From the NCBI GenBank assembly GCA_025800365.1, contig JAOXRT010000167.1, positions 58,683-122,682 of the forward strand: 64,000 nucleotides of DNA, given 5' to 3'. The stretch comes from Cellvibrionaceae bacterium. GTDB lineage: Bacteria > Pseudomonadota > Gammaproteobacteria > Pseudomonadales > Cellvibrionaceae. A program made the translations under genes and the position numbers. Under the pieces are notes generated by a model. The model saw only the letters and a list, made by a program, of their open reading frames with translations. It searched no databases and had not been told where the DNA came from. This document shows positions 34,741 through 43,620 of this stretch, piece after piece (the first letter of the stretch is position 1; every line of letters begins with the position of its first letter).

Positions 34741-35568
34741 CTATACAAAGTGGCAGGAGATTCCGCCTAATGGGCCGTAGTCAGCATGAATGGTGTCACC
34801 CACTTTTACGGCTATTGGCGCGGTAAAGGAGCCCGATAAAATGATTTGCCCAGGTTTTAAGCTTACCCCGTGTGGCGCAAATCGTTTTGCTACCCAGCTA
34901 ACCCCGTTAGCTGGATGATTGAGGACGGCAGCTGCCAAGCCGGTTTCTTCTAGCAAACCATTTAGATACAACAAGCCGCCGCACCAGCGTAGATCTTTGG
35001 CATCGGGTTTAATAGGGCGGCCGCCCATAATAATCCCTGCATTGCCTGCATTATCCGCAATAGTATCTTTTACAGTGCGTTTATATTGAGTCTCTGGGTG
35101 AACGCGATGACTGCGAGCAGCGATAATTTCTAATGCTGGCACCACATAATCAGTGGCATTGAGCACATCAAAGACAGTGACGTTCTCACCGCTGAGCTCT
35201 TCTTTCAAAATAAATGCGAGCTCCATTTCAATGCGCGGGTCACAAAATTGACTGACCCCAATATCGCTACCATCAGCAAAAACCATATCTTCTAGTAGCA
35301 CACCATAATCGGGCTCCTTAATATTGAGTGCTTTTTGCATGGCCCTAGAGGTGTAACCAATTTTATATCCGACAAGCCGCTGGCCATCTTCGATTTTACG
35401 CTGCACCCATTGCTCTTGAATGGCATAGCTATCGCTAATGGTCATTTCTGGGAAGCGTAAACTAATCGGATCTATAGGCTGCGCTTGACGTTCGGCTTGA
35501 TAGAGTTCTTGGGCAGCTTGCTTAATTTCGGAAGTTGATAGTGTTAGCGGTTCACTCATATTAATCAC
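34741..35568 (-). CDS. hpaH: 2-oxo-hept-4-ene-1,7-dioate hydratase
   Basis: This 275-residue magnesium-dependent hydratase (HpcG/MhpD family, FAH-like fold) adds water to the decarboxylated ring-cleavage product. Family marks include GYKIGYTSRAMQKAL, RIEMELAFIL (metal-binding Glu residues) and the C-terminal ILSGSFTAPIAVKVGDTIHADYG. It lies between hpaF and hpaI in the order found in E. coli W. ATG 35568 and one three codons in are possible starts. Confidence 0.93.
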   Translation of the reverse strand: MINMSEPLTLSTSEIKQAAQELYQAERQAQPIDPISLRFPEMTISDSYAIQEQWVQRKIEDGQRLVGYKIGYTSRAMQKALNIKEPDYGVLLEDMVFADGSDIGVSQFCDPRIEMELAFILKEELSGENVTVFDVLNATDYVVPALEIIAARSHRVHPETQYKRTVKDTIADNAGNAGIIMGGRPIKPDAKDLRWCGGLLYLNGLLEETGLAAAVLNHPANGVSWVAKRFAPHGVSLKPGQIILSGSFTAPIAVKVGDTIHADYGPLGGISCHFV

Positions 35569-35613
35569 TGTGTTAGATGCAAGAATTCACGTGTTTTTTT
35601 TCTGAAAAAGGGC

Positions 35614-36003
35614 TTAGGGCTCTGCAAGATAAGTTCTGAGGTTGTTCTGGTTAAACTTTAAGGTTGCTGGCAATTCATTCATTTCAAAAGATATAGCCAA
35701 AGCTCTCTGTTCATAGAGATCTTTTAAGTGATTGCTAAGCGCTGCAAAGATCGCATCGGTCGCTGTTTGTTTCTCCGCGTCACTTCGTCCAGCGCCAAGG
35801 CGAACCTCCAAATGGATAAAGGCAAAATCTGGATCACCATTAGCCACTCGAAAATGCTCACAACAATGAGCGCGGCTGCGCAAGCCCGCTACCGGAAAAA
35901 GCTCGGTGGCAAGGGCCGCCTCATGTAAGGAAGCAAACAAGTTTTCAAACTGTAATTCGCTAGGGCTAAGATTGCTTGAATATTCAAGAATAAAGTGCGC
36001 CAT
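35614..36003 (-). CDS. hpaF: 5-carboxymethyl-2-hydroxymuconate delta-isomerase
   Basis: This 129-residue tautomerase-superfamily enzyme (HpcD/CHMI) isomerises 5-carboxymethyl-2-hydroxymuconate. It starts MAHFILEYSSNL, supplying Pro/hydrophobic beta strands like CHMI, and contains RSRAHCCEHFRVANGDPDFAFIHLEVRLGAGR, the family core. Size and position between hpaD and hpaH agree with the assignment. Confidence 0.92.
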   Translation of the reverse strand: MAHFILEYSSNLSPSELQFENLFASLHEAALATELFPVAGLRSRAHCCEHFRVANGDPDFAFIHLEVRLGAGRSDAEKQTATDAIFAALSNHLKDLYEQRALAISFEMNELPATLKFNQNNLRTYLAEP

Positions 36004-36040
36004 TTTTATTTCCTAGAGCGTAGAGTTACAGATAGATGTA

Positions 36041-36892
36041 TTATTCAACTGGAAAGACGGCATTGATCTGCCCGGTACCTGAGCTACCAAAGTAGGGCGT
36101 TACCACTTCTACTTGGCCCTGATATTTGTCCCAACCTAATACGCCTAATAACATTGCTGTATCGTGCATAAAGCCTTCACCGTGACACTTTTCAGCGTAT
36201 TCGGGTAACATCTGGGTAAAGCGTTGCCACTCGCCGTTTTTCCACATATCGATAACTTCTCGATCGGTGGTTTCTAAAAACTCAGACCAAACTCTAAAAA
36301 GATATTCTTCAGATACGCCGTTCTGCGCAAAACGATGGGATAAGGAGCCCGATGCGAGTATCGCCACATTGCCGTCATAGTCCTTTTCGATGGCCTCGCG
36401 AAAAGCAGCGCCAAGTCGTCGACTATCTTCTAAGTTGTGCACTTGGCACATCGCAGAAACAGAAACCACCTTAAAATGATTGTCGTCGTTCATATACCTC
36501 ATTGGCACTAGGGTGCCGTACTCTAAAGGCAAACTTGTATCGCTGTGGGCTCGGGTGAGGATTCCTGCCTCTGTTGCAGCATCCGCTAAGAGATGACCTA
36601 GTGCTTTATTGCCCTTGTAGTCATAGGGAAGGTTTTTAATAAAATGGGGCAGTTCGTTACTCGTGTATACCCCTGAGAAAGTTTCAGCGCAGTTAATATG
36701 GTAGCCCGCATTGACCAGCCAGTGGGTATCAAATACCAGCAGGGTATCGACGCCTGCATCACGACAACGCTGGGCGATTTCTTTGTGACCGTTGATGGCT
36801 GCTTCGCGACAACCTTTATTGGGCCCATCCATCTCGGAGAGATACATGGAAGGAACATGAGTAATTTTTGCCGCTAAAGATATTTGCCCCAT
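36041..36892 (-). CDS. hpaD: 3,4-dihydroxyphenylacetate 2,3-dioxygenase
   Basis: This 283-residue class III extradiol dioxygenase (LigB superfamily) opens the homoprotocatechuate ring. AAKITHVPSMYLSE carries the first iron-ligand His. LLVFDTHWLVNAGYHINC and the ASGSLSHRF region supply further active-site residues, and the SSGTGQINAVFPV ending is typical of HpaD/HpcB. It is the first committed enzyme of the cluster. The hpaBC hydroxylase that makes its substrate is not in the window. Confidence 0.94.
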   Translation of the reverse strand: MGQISLAAKITHVPSMYLSEMDGPNKGCREAAINGHKEIAQRCRDAGVDTLLVFDTHWLVNAGYHINCAETFSGVYTSNELPHFIKNLPYDYKGNKALGHLLADAATEAGILTRAHSDTSLPLEYGTLVPMRYMNDDNHFKVVSVSAMCQVHNLEDSRRLGAAFREAIEKDYDGNVAILASGSLSHRFAQNGVSEEYLFRVWSEFLETTDREVIDMWKNGEWQRFTQMLPEYAEKCHGEGFMHDTAMLLGVLGWDKYQGQVEVVTPYFGSSGTGQINAVFPVE

Positions 36893-36902
36893 GTTAATAC
36901 TC

Positions 36903-37991
36903 CTAGTTTTGAATTTCTGTTTTTAATGTGTCATTAACACTTGGCGAATCAGTCGTCGTTTGTTTGTTGCGAATTTGTCGAAATGGCCATAAGCCAAAGA
37001 AATCGCTGAACATCACAATCAATGGAAAGGTAATCGCCAGCATGGCGTTTGCCAACCAAAGCTCTAATTGATAGTCAGGCAGCCCAGAATTGATATCTGG
37101 ATTTAGCCACTGGGCAAAGGCTTGATAAATCAGCTGCATGGCAAAAGCTAGCACCAGTGCCAAGAGCACTGAGAGTAGCGCTTTGATAATCGCTCGATGA
37201 TTTCCAAATAGGCTATTCTCCAAGAGATTAAGCACAATAAAAGCTCCGAAAATAAAGCTGACCGGACCACGTACCATATATTTAACAGGGTCGAATCCCG
37301 CAATATAAACAAAACCATAAAAGGGAATTGCAGCTAAGGCCAATATCCAGAGGCTATTAACAATGGCCGCTTTAGATCCCTCAAGGGATAATAGGCTTAC
37401 TGGGTAAAAGTCGAGTAACAAGCACAGCATTATTATAGCGACGGTGGTAACCAGATAGGCTAAAACTGGCCAGGCCGAAAATAAACCATCTGTTTCCAAG
37501 CTGCTAATATAGATTTCTGCTCCAGCTAAAAAGTGGAAATTAAACAGACTGATGAAAACGCCGTAGGCTAAAACATAGGCTGAACAAAGAATAACAATAC
37601 CCAAGGCAATCGGAGACTGGATTATTGCGGCAAAGGGCCAAGCATTCCAAGCCACCATAATCCAAAATGTGGCGATAACAGTCACAATTGTTAGCATCAT
37701 CAGTTGGGGCGTTGGGCCAAAACCTTGCCCAGCTAAAAAGTGTAAGGCGGAGCCAAAGATTAATCCACCTATCAGGCTGATGGCGGTTTGAATACAGCCC
37801 TTGCTGACGGTTGGCATATTTTCAAATAATGGCCCCCATACAAAGGCTGCGATGATTTGGGTGGGGATGCAGGCCATTACCGCAAAAGAAAGCCAACCCA
37901 TAAAAAATGACGGTTCTGATAAAGCAATTATTCCTAGTGCGAGCGCTGCAATTATCGCTGTGCTGACTAGGCCTAAAATCGGTTGTTTCAT
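36903..37991 (-). CDS. Unknown polytopic membrane protein within the hpa operon (362 aa)
   Basis: I do not recognise the family. About ten hydrophobic segments are spread over the whole length, with a short polar C-terminus (RQIRNKQTTTDSPS). It is not HpaX, which is a 12-helix MFS permease with different motifs. It starts 57 bases after the hpaE stop and ends 10 bases before hpaD on the same strand, so it must be cotranscribed with them. A role in transport of 4-hydroxyphenylacetate or homoprotocatechuate is inferred from position only. Confidence 0.75.
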   Translation of the reverse strand: MKQPILGLVSTAIIAALALGIIALSEPSFFMGWLSFAVMACIPTQIIAAFVWGPLFENMPTVSKGCIQTAISLIGGLIFGSALHFLAGQGFGPTPQLMMLTIVTVIATFWIMVAWNAWPFAAIIQSPIALGIVILCSAYVLAYGVFISLFNFHFLAGAEIYISSLETDGLFSAWPVLAYLVTTVAIIMLCLLLDFYPVSLLSLEGSKAAIVNSLWILALAAIPFYGFVYIAGFDPVKYMVRGPVSFIFGAFIVLNLLENSLFGNHRAIIKALLSVLLALVLAFAMQLIYQAFAQWLNPDINSGLPDYQLELWLANAMLAITFPLIVMFSDFFGLWPFRQIRNKQTTTDSPSVNDTLKTEIQN

Positions 37992-38048
37992 AATGGTCTC
38001 ATGCTCTAATTTCGATGCTAAAGGCTAACTACGTCTTATCGTTGGCTA

Positions 38049-39581
38049 TCACTTCAATGGTAACTCGCCACCCAAGACTGGTACCTTGTGAGTTCCATGC
38101 GCAATACATACGTTTTTGGTTTCCATATAAAAATCAAAACTATAGTCACCACCATCGCGACCAATGCCGGACATTTTTATGCCACCAAAAGGTGAGGGCA
38201 GATTGCGATTATTTTCCGAGTTAACCCAAAGCATTCCAGCCTCTACCGCTCTAGCCATTCTCATTGCTCGACCACTGCTTTCTGTCCATATATACCCGGA
38301 TAAGCCATACTCGGTATCATTGGCTAAGGCGATGGCCTCGTCTTCGGTATCAAAACCGATGGTAGTTAATACCGGACCGAAAATTTCTTCACGGGCGATT
38401 CGCATGGTGTTATCCGCGTCGGTGAATAGGGTCGGGCTAACATAATTACCATCCCCTAGATCTTTACGAGCTACACCACCCACTTTTACCGTCGCGCCAT
38501 CTTGCTTAGCGATATCCATATAAGACATGACTTTTTCATAGTGTCCTTTGTGCACAAGTGGGCCCACTTCACTCGCAGGATCGAGCGGATGACCAACGCT
38601 TAGATTTTTGACTCGCTGCTCAAGAGCCGCTAAAAATTTATCTTTAATACCGCTTTGAATGAGCAGGCGGCTAGAAGAAGTGCAGCGTTGGCCATTTAGG
38701 CTATAAATCATAAAAACGACGGCATCTAAAGCACGCTCGAAATCCGCATCGTCAAAAACGATGACTGGGTTTTTACCACCAAGCTCAAAATGCACACGCT
38801 TTAAAGTATCGGCACCTTGGCGCATGATGTGGCTGCCTGTTGCACTTTCACCTACCAGGGCCACGGCTCGTATGGCTGGGTGTTCACTGAGTCGCTTACC
38901 TACTGTTTCGCCATACCCGTTGACGGTATTCCAAACGCCTGCTGGTAAGCCGGCTTCCTGAGCTATTTCGGCCAGCAACATAGCACTTAATGGGGTGAGC
39001 TCCGCTGGTTTATGAACGATGGTACAGCCGGCTGCTAGAGCTGGTGCTATTTTCCATGTCGCCAACATAAATGGCGTGTTCCAAGGTGTGATAATGCCAA
39101 CTGGACCAATTGGGCTGCGAAGGGTGTAATTGGTATGTTCAGCCTGGTGAAGTGCTAAGCCATTTTGGGCTTCTGGGGCTTTATCGGCAAAGAATCGAAA
39201 GTTGGCGGCCCCTCGGATAGCGGCCTGTTTCATAAAGCGAATCGCCTGGCCACAGTCAGAGGATTCTACTAGGGCTATCTCTTCAGCTCTGGCCTCAATC
39301 AAATCGGCAAAATGGTTCAGCAGTTTTTTGCGCTCTTGACCGGGCATATCTCGCCATTCGGGAAAGGCGTCTGCCGCGGCTTGGCAAGCCGCATCCATAT
39401 CCTCTGCAGTGCCGGCAACAACTCTACCCATGCTCTTATTATCGCTAGGACTCAGGTTTTCATAAGTTGTAGCGTTGTTCGGCAAGACAAATTCGCCATT
39501 AATAAAATGGCCTGTGCTCTGGCTGTGAAAGCGCTCTAGATAGCGTGCTGCCGATTCTTGGTTCTGAGCAAAGCTAGACAT
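38049..39581 (-). CDS. hpaE: 5-carboxymethyl-2-hydroxymuconate semialdehyde dehydrogenase
   Basis: This 510-residue NAD-dependent aldehyde dehydrogenase oxidises the ring-cleavage aldehyde to the acid. GPVGIITPWNTPFMLATWK, FELGGKNPVIVF (catalytic Glu), NGQRCTSSSRLL (nucleophilic Cys) and EEIFGPV are all present. Synteny with hpaD, hpaF, hpaH and hpaI identifies the substrate. It is the first gene of the leftward operon. Its 5' region contains palindromes proposed as HpaR operators. Confidence 0.94.
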   Translation of the reverse strand: MSSFAQNQESAARYLERFHSQSTGHFINGEFVLPNNATTYENLSPSDNKSMGRVVAGTAEDMDAACQAAADAFPEWRDMPGQERKKLLNHFADLIEARAEEIALVESSDCGQAIRFMKQAAIRGAANFRFFADKAPEAQNGLALHQAEHTNYTLRSPIGPVGIITPWNTPFMLATWKIAPALAAGCTIVHKPAELTPLSAMLLAEIAQEAGLPAGVWNTVNGYGETVGKRLSEHPAIRAVALVGESATGSHIMRQGADTLKRVHFELGGKNPVIVFDDADFERALDAVVFMIYSLNGQRCTSSSRLLIQSGIKDKFLAALEQRVKNLSVGHPLDPASEVGPLVHKGHYEKVMSYMDIAKQDGATVKVGGVARKDLGDGNYVSPTLFTDADNTMRIAREEIFGPVLTTIGFDTEDEAIALANDTEYGLSGYIWTESSGRAMRMARAVEAGMLWVNSENNRNLPSPFGGIKMSGIGRDGGDYSFDFYMETKNVCIAHGTHKVPVLGGELPLK

Positions 39582-39617
39582 GGTAACTCCATGGATTTGA
39601 TTAACGTGTTATTTAAG

Positions 39618-39629
39618 TTAACATGTTAA
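39618..39629. promoter_or_regulatory. Palindrome TTAACATGTTAA, proximal to hpaE (candidate HpaR operator 1)
   Basis: This perfect 12-bp palindrome lies 37 bases upstream of hpaE. The same sequence occurs at 39712. A third, imperfect copy (TTAACGTGTTAT) lies at 39601-39612. MarR-family regulators bind such short AT-rich dyads, and hpaR is the second gene to the right. Confidence 0.7.
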
Positions 39630-39711
39630 TTATATTCACCGCAAGCCCATTTTTATTAGCGATTAACGCGCTGCATAGGCTACCAAGCTTGCTATTCCCC
39701 TTAAATATAAA

Positions 39712-39723
39712 TTAACATGTTAA
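39712..39723. promoter_or_regulatory. Palindrome TTAACATGTTAA, proximal to hpaG (candidate HpaR operator 2)
   Basis: This is an identical 12-bp palindrome, including the following TTAT, 28 bases upstream of hpaG. The two copies flank the divergent promoter region of the hpa cluster, as expected for coordinated repression. Confidence 0.72.
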
Positions 39724-39750
39724 TTATAAATTGCTTTCAAAGGTGGAAAA

Positions 39751-40611
39751 ATGCGTTTTATTAGCTTTAAAAAGGCGGACGAAGTTAGCTGGGGCGTGCT
39801 CAAAGAGGATGGAATTGTAGATTTAGGTCAAAAACTCGGGGGAAGCCTGTTTTCGGCCCTTAGGGAGGGGCGTTTAGAGGAGGCCAAATCGCTTGCAGCT
39901 GATGCCAGCAGCGATTGTGCATTATCTGACGTTGAGCTGTTGCAGCCGGTGTTAACACCAGAAAAGATCGCCTGTATTGGTGTGAACTATGCAAATCGCA
40001 ATGCCGAATACAAAGATGGCTCTGAGCAGCCTAAATTTCCTAGCTTGTTTATGCGCACGAGCGACTCCTTTACCGCGCACAGTCAGCCCTTGTGGCGGCC
40101 ACCTGAATCCAATCAGTTAGATTATGAGGGTGAAATTGTCATTATTATTGGCAAGGAGGGACGTCGTATTGCGGAGGAAGACGCCTATGAACATATTGCC
40201 GGGTTGAGCATTATGAACGAGGGCACCCTAAGAGATTGGGTACGTCACGCAAAATTTAATGTTACCCAAGGTAAAAACTTTATTAATTCCGGCAGTATTG
40301 GCCCCTGGATGGTTAGCGCCGATGAATTTACCGCCGAGCAGTACGAAAATATGCGCGTGCGCACCTGGGTAAACGGTGAATTACGCCAAGATGACACTAC
40401 CGCTAGTATGATGTTCCCCTTTAAATATATCATTAGCTATCTTTCGAAGTTTTATCATCTTAAACCCGGTGATGTCATTGCTACAGGTACGCCCAATGGC
40501 GCTGGTGCACGCTTCGATCCTCCTAGGTACTTAGTACCGGGAGACGAAATTAAGGTAGAAGTAGAAGGGGTGGGCACCTTGGTAAATGGGGTGATCGACG
40601 AGCCCCTGTAA
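39751..40611 (+). CDS. hpaG: Fumarylacetoacetate hydrolase-family protein, probable HpaG decarboxylase
   Basis: This 286-residue protein has one FAH domain (about residues 70-283): IACIGVNYANRNAEY, LDYEGEIVIIIG (metal-binding acidic residues), and VIATGTPNGAGARFDPPRYLVPGDEI. In E. coli W, HpaG has two FAH halves and combines isomerase and decarboxylase activity. Here there is one domain and a separate HpaF isomerase, so 5-oxopent-3-ene-1,2,5-tricarboxylate decarboxylase is the inferred function. It is divergent from hpaE and followed by hpaR. Confidence 0.85.
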   Translation: MRFISFKKADEVSWGVLKEDGIVDLGQKLGGSLFSALREGRLEEAKSLAADASSDCALSDVELLQPVLTPEKIACIGVNYANRNAEYKDGSEQPKFPSLFMRTSDSFTAHSQPLWRPPESNQLDYEGEIVIIIGKEGRRIAEEDAYEHIAGLSIMNEGTLRDWVRHAKFNVTQGKNFINSGSIGPWMVSADEFTAEQYENMRVRTWVNGELRQDDTTASMMFPFKYIISYLSKFYHLKPGDVIATGTPNGAGARFDPPRYLVPGDEIKVEVEGVGTLVNGVIDEPL

Positions 40612-40613
40612 TT

Positions 40614-40637
40614 GCCCGCACTACTAATGCTGCGGGC
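40614..40637 (+). other. Hairpin between hpaG and hpaR
   Basis: GCCCGCA (40614-40620) and TGCGGGC (40631-40637) form a perfect stem with a ten-base loop directly after the hpaG stop and just before the hpaR ATG. There is no T run. It may reduce readthrough or stabilise the hpaG message. Confidence 0.45.
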
Positions 40638-40649
40638 TACTGAGGATCT

Positions 40650-41087
40650 ATGAGCGACAGTTTACGCAGTTTTGACCGCTCCTTGCCCATGTCTTTATTG
40701 CGGGCAAGGGAAGCGGTAATGAAAAAGTTTATGCCGGCACTAAAAGCCCACAATCTCTCCGCACAGCAGTGGCGAGTAATACGGGCATTGCAAGCCGATG
40801 GCGATATGGATATTTCTGAGCTTGCAGAGGCTTGTTATCTATTAAAGCCCAGCTTAAGTCGAATTATTCAAAACCTCGAATCAAGAAATATCATTTCTCG
40901 CTCTAGCTCTTCTAGCGATCAAAGACGATCGCTAATCTCTTTAACCGATGTTGGGTATCAGCTATTTGTAGAAATTGCACCAAAGTCTAGCGAGCGGTAC
41001 GAATTTATTAGCCAGCGCTTTGGCCCTGGCAAGCTTGAATTATTGTATGAGTTGCTTGATGAACTGGTCGAAAAGATCGAGGATTAA
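40650..41087 (+). CDS. hpaR: Homoprotocatechuate degradation repressor HpaR (MarR family)
   Basis: This 145-residue winged-helix regulator starts RSFDRSLPMSLLRAREAVMKKFMPAL, then HNLSAQQWRVIRAL and LKPSLSRIIQNLESRNIISRS with the wing DQRRSLISLT. This is the HpaR/HpcR pattern. It represses the meta-cleavage operon, and the inducers are homoprotocatechuate-type aromatics. The ATG has GAGGATCT upstream. The duplicated TTAACATGTTAA sites 1 kb away are its likely operators. Confidence 0.92.
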   Translation: MSDSLRSFDRSLPMSLLRAREAVMKKFMPALKAHNLSAQQWRVIRALQADGDMDISELAEACYLLKPSLSRIIQNLESRNIISRSSSSSDQRRSLISLTDVGYQLFVEIAPKSSERYEFISQRFGPGKLELLYELLDELVEKIED

Positions 41088-41100
41088 GTGAAGGCCGTAG

Positions 41101-41853
41101 CTAAGGATAGAACCATAGCGGTGTTTCAAAGCTGGGCGATTGATTGATCCTAATATCACTAAACTCACCTTCCAACTGAACTGAATTGCCTTTAAATACA
41201 GTAAAATTTAAAGGCCAATTCAAGCCGCAGCTGACTTTTTGATAATTGCTTTCGGCTACATAGCTTCCATCATCAAACAGCAGCTTGCGTATTTGGCCGC
41301 TCTTTAAGTCAACCCCAATCGGCGGTGACTGCGTCTTTCTAAGCTTGAATATCCACCAGCTCTCATTCGGGTGTTCAGCTATATCTAAAGGACCAATAAG
41401 CTTTAAATGTTTGTTTCTTAAAAGGTAGAAAAAGTTAAGTTTCATATTTCCCGCCAAGCCTTTAACTTCTTTGCGGCTCAAGCGGATCACATTTTCATTC
41501 ACAAGCTTGATGGCGTGCTGGCCTTTGAGCATAGACAAGCTGCCATCGGCATCTTGTTTAGCGATGGTCTTACGGGCAAATGAGTAAAAGCTTCGGCTGC
41601 TCTTTATTGGCTCCTGCGGAGCGCTAATAGTAAGTTTCGCCTCGAAGCTGCGTAACCCTTGAAGCGCCTCTTCGCCGCCAAAGGCTTCTCTCAGCTTATG
41701 TTTTACTAGCTCGGCTGATGGGCCATCGGCGAGCTTTTTGTACTTAGCAGTAAGCTGCTCTGTATCCTTAGCATCAGCATCAGCGTTAAAGCTGAGTAGA
41801 GCGCCTATAAAAGCAGCCAGCAGTAGTTTGAAGATAGAGGGCTTGCACAACAT
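41101..41853 (-). CDS. Exported hypothetical protein (250 aa)
   Basis: I do not recognise this protein. A signal peptide is clear (MLCKPSIFKLLLAAFIGALLSF, cleavage near ADA-DA). The mature part alternates beta-strand-like segments, somewhat like LolA/LolB-type lipid carriers or outer-membrane lipoprotein-sorting proteins (FYSFARKTIAKQDADGSL, then LRKTQSPPIGVDLKSGQIRKLLFDDG). That similarity is impressionistic. The ATG at 41853 is preferred over the TTG at 41874. It ends convergently 13 bases from hpaR. Confidence 0.68.
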   Translation of the reverse strand: MLCKPSIFKLLLAAFIGALLSFNADADAKDTEQLTAKYKKLADGPSAELVKHKLREAFGGEEALQGLRSFEAKLTISAPQEPIKSSRSFYSFARKTIAKQDADGSLSMLKGQHAIKLVNENVIRLSRKEVKGLAGNMKLNFFYLLRNKHLKLIGPLDIAEHPNESWWIFKLRKTQSPPIGVDLKSGQIRKLLFDDGSYVAESNYQKVSCGLNWPLNFTVFKGNSVQLEGEFSDIRINQSPSFETPLWFYP

Positions 41854-41989
41854 GATCGTACCAAATGTAAACAACGAGCATACAGTAACAAGATTTGAGG
41901 GTCGCCCAAAGAGGCTAAAAAGCGTTCTGGCGCATTATTGCTGTGGCTAGTCTCATTTGGTTCTTGTACCGTTGTGCGATAAGCCACTA

Positions 41990-42016
41990 GGCGCCTTCAA
42001 CTTCGTCGAAGGCGCC
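41990..42016 (-). terminator. Hairpin downstream of the DoxX-like gene
   Basis: GGCGCCTTC and GAAGGCGCC form a perfect 9-bp GC-rich stem with a nine-base loop, 23 bases beyond the stop of the DoxX-like gene. There is no T run on the minus strand, so terminator function is tentative. Confidence 0.45.
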
Positions 42017-42039
42017 CCAAATTTGGGTTGCCAGCCAGC

Positions 42040-42477
42040 TTAGCTGGCGGATGTCGCCTTAGAATCAGATTCAAGTAAGTTAGATATCTCGAGCGAGCGC
42101 TTTTTGCTTGCACCCGCAAGCACAAGCAAGCCGGCCAATATCCCCAGGTTCTTAATAAAGTTTTGTAGCTCGTGCTTGGCCTCAATACCTTCAAAATTCC
42201 AAAAATCATGCAGCATAAAATTAACCAAAAGCACATAAGCTGCAAAACCCAAGGCGACCAAGCGAACATGACGGTTGGCGAGCAGCAAAACTGCACCGCC
42301 GATATTGGCGATACCTGCCAGTATAAGCATTAGCTCTGCTGCGGGGACACTATGGCGTTGCATGAGACCCAAGTGCAGCTCAAACTGCATAAATTTCATG
42401 ACGCCGGGTAGCAAGAAGTAGAGGGCGAGTAGGATCTTGCCGCTGAGTATTAGCTTACTGTGTGATGTGTTGGGCAT
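42040..42477 (-). CDS. DoxX-like family membrane protein
   Basis: This 145-residue protein has four hydrophobic segments (LILSGKILLALYFLLPGVMKFMQF, LILAGIANIGGAVLLL, LVALGFAAYVLLVNFMLHDF, NLGILAGLLVLAG), matching the DoxX/SURF4 arrangement. Relatives are associated with thiol or quinone metabolism, but the function here is unknown. It is separated by about 80 AT-rich bases from the upstream enoyl-CoA hydratase gene on the same strand. Confidence 0.8.
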   Translation of the reverse strand: MPNTSHSKLILSGKILLALYFLLPGVMKFMQFELHLGLMQRHSVPAAELMLILAGIANIGGAVLLLANRHVRLVALGFAAYVLLVNFMLHDFWNFEGIEAKHELQNFIKNLGILAGLLVLAGASKKRSLEISNLLESDSKATSAS

Positions 42478-42558
42478 GGTTAGCTTCTCTTATGTTTTAG
42501 TTATTTTTAATTTATGTTTTATTTAATTTCACTTAATATAGCTTTATTACGTTTTAGA

Positions 42559-43338
42559 TTACTTTTTAAGTTTTTCTAAATAGCGCAGGGCACTCTGCTG
42601 ATATTCTTCTTCGGTAAAGGACCATTGCTGTAAATCAGCATCCGCCCAGCCCAATTGCATGCCTGATTGGCTGCGCGCTAAGGCAGAGAACATAGATTTT
42701 GTCATAGCCAGTGAAGCAGCAGGCATTTCCAGCAGTTCTTCAATAAAAGCCTGGGTTTCTTTGGCCAATTGCTCTGTTTGAAAGCGGCGCTGGGCCCAGT
42801 TGACCTTGAGTAGCTCGTCGGCATTAACTCTTTTTGCGGTCATCACCCAGTCTCTTGCTACTGGCAAGCCGACTTCTCGAACCAATAAGGGGGTGCCATT
42901 CCAGACATTGGGTATTCCCATGGCGACTTCTGGAATCGATAGAATGGCATTATCTGCCACCAGGCGAAAGTCACAAGCCGTAGCGAGAAGGGCGCCGCCA
43001 CCAATCACAAAGCCTTGCATGCTTGCGACGGTAACTTGTGGAATACGATCTAGCTGCTCGAGAACACGCTGCCAGGTAGATGTTCGGTTTCGCCTCTGGG
43101 ACCAAGAGCCCTCTACCTTAGGGTATGAGGTCGTTTTAAGGTCGGCGCCAGAGCAGAAAGATTCACCCTCACCAGTAAAGAGCAATACGCGGATGTCTGG
43201 CCGCTCCATTAGCTCATCAAGCAGAGCCGATATTTTCTGTCGGATACTATCGTTTAAGGCATTGCGCTGTTTTGGCCGGTTAAGATGCACCCGCACTAGC
43301 TCTTGTTCGTAACTGATAATGACATCGTTATTATCCAT
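42559..43338 (-). CDS. Enoyl-CoA hydratase/isomerase family protein
   Basis: This 259-residue crotonase-fold enzyme has the oxyanion-hole segments FCSGADLK and QGFVIGGGALLATACDFRLV and the ILSIPEVAMGIPN motif. The usual first catalytic Glu after the GGG is replaced by a hydrophobic residue (GGGALLAT), while the second Glu (PEVAMG) is kept. It may therefore be an isomerase or another crotonase rather than a classical hydratase. The substrate is unknown. It stands apart from the hpa cluster. Confidence 0.87.
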   Translation of the reverse strand: MDNNDVIISYEQELVRVHLNRPKQRNALNDSIRQKISALLDELMERPDIRVLLFTGEGESFCSGADLKTTSYPKVEGSWSQRRNRTSTWQRVLEQLDRIPQVTVASMQGFVIGGGALLATACDFRLVADNAILSIPEVAMGIPNVWNGTPLLVREVGLPVARDWVMTAKRVNADELLKVNWAQRRFQTEQLAKETQAFIEELLEMPAASLAMTKSMFSALARSQSGMQLGWADADLQQWSFTEEEYQQSALRYLEKLKK

Positions 43339-43495
43339 GACTCTCCCAACTCTCTATGCGTCAAAAACTAGATCCTTTGTCGAAGCTTATTCGACTCCGA
43401 GCTAAATCTGGCTCAATTGGCTATTAAGCCACAGTCCGATCGTCTCAACACTGGTAAATAAGGTCAATTCATAGGCTAAAGCAATACCGGGGAGT

Positions 43496-43537
43496 AAGTA
43501 GGTAGTTAGATAAATAGGTAGATAAATAGGTAGGCAG
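43496..43537. repeat. Short imperfect tandem repeat (TAGGTAG/ATAAATAGGTAG units)
   Basis: The stretch alternates GTAGGTAGTTAG, ATAAATAGGTAG and ATAAATAGGTAGG. It lies in the 280-base non-coding gap before the DUF5694 gene. No function is evident. Confidence 0.55.
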
Positions 43538-43620
43538 TATCCGCAACATCCAATCAAAGAGAAGCATCGTCTAAAGCTGCAAATCAATAAAAAGTAACTT
43601 TTTAGCGGAGTAAAGAGCAG

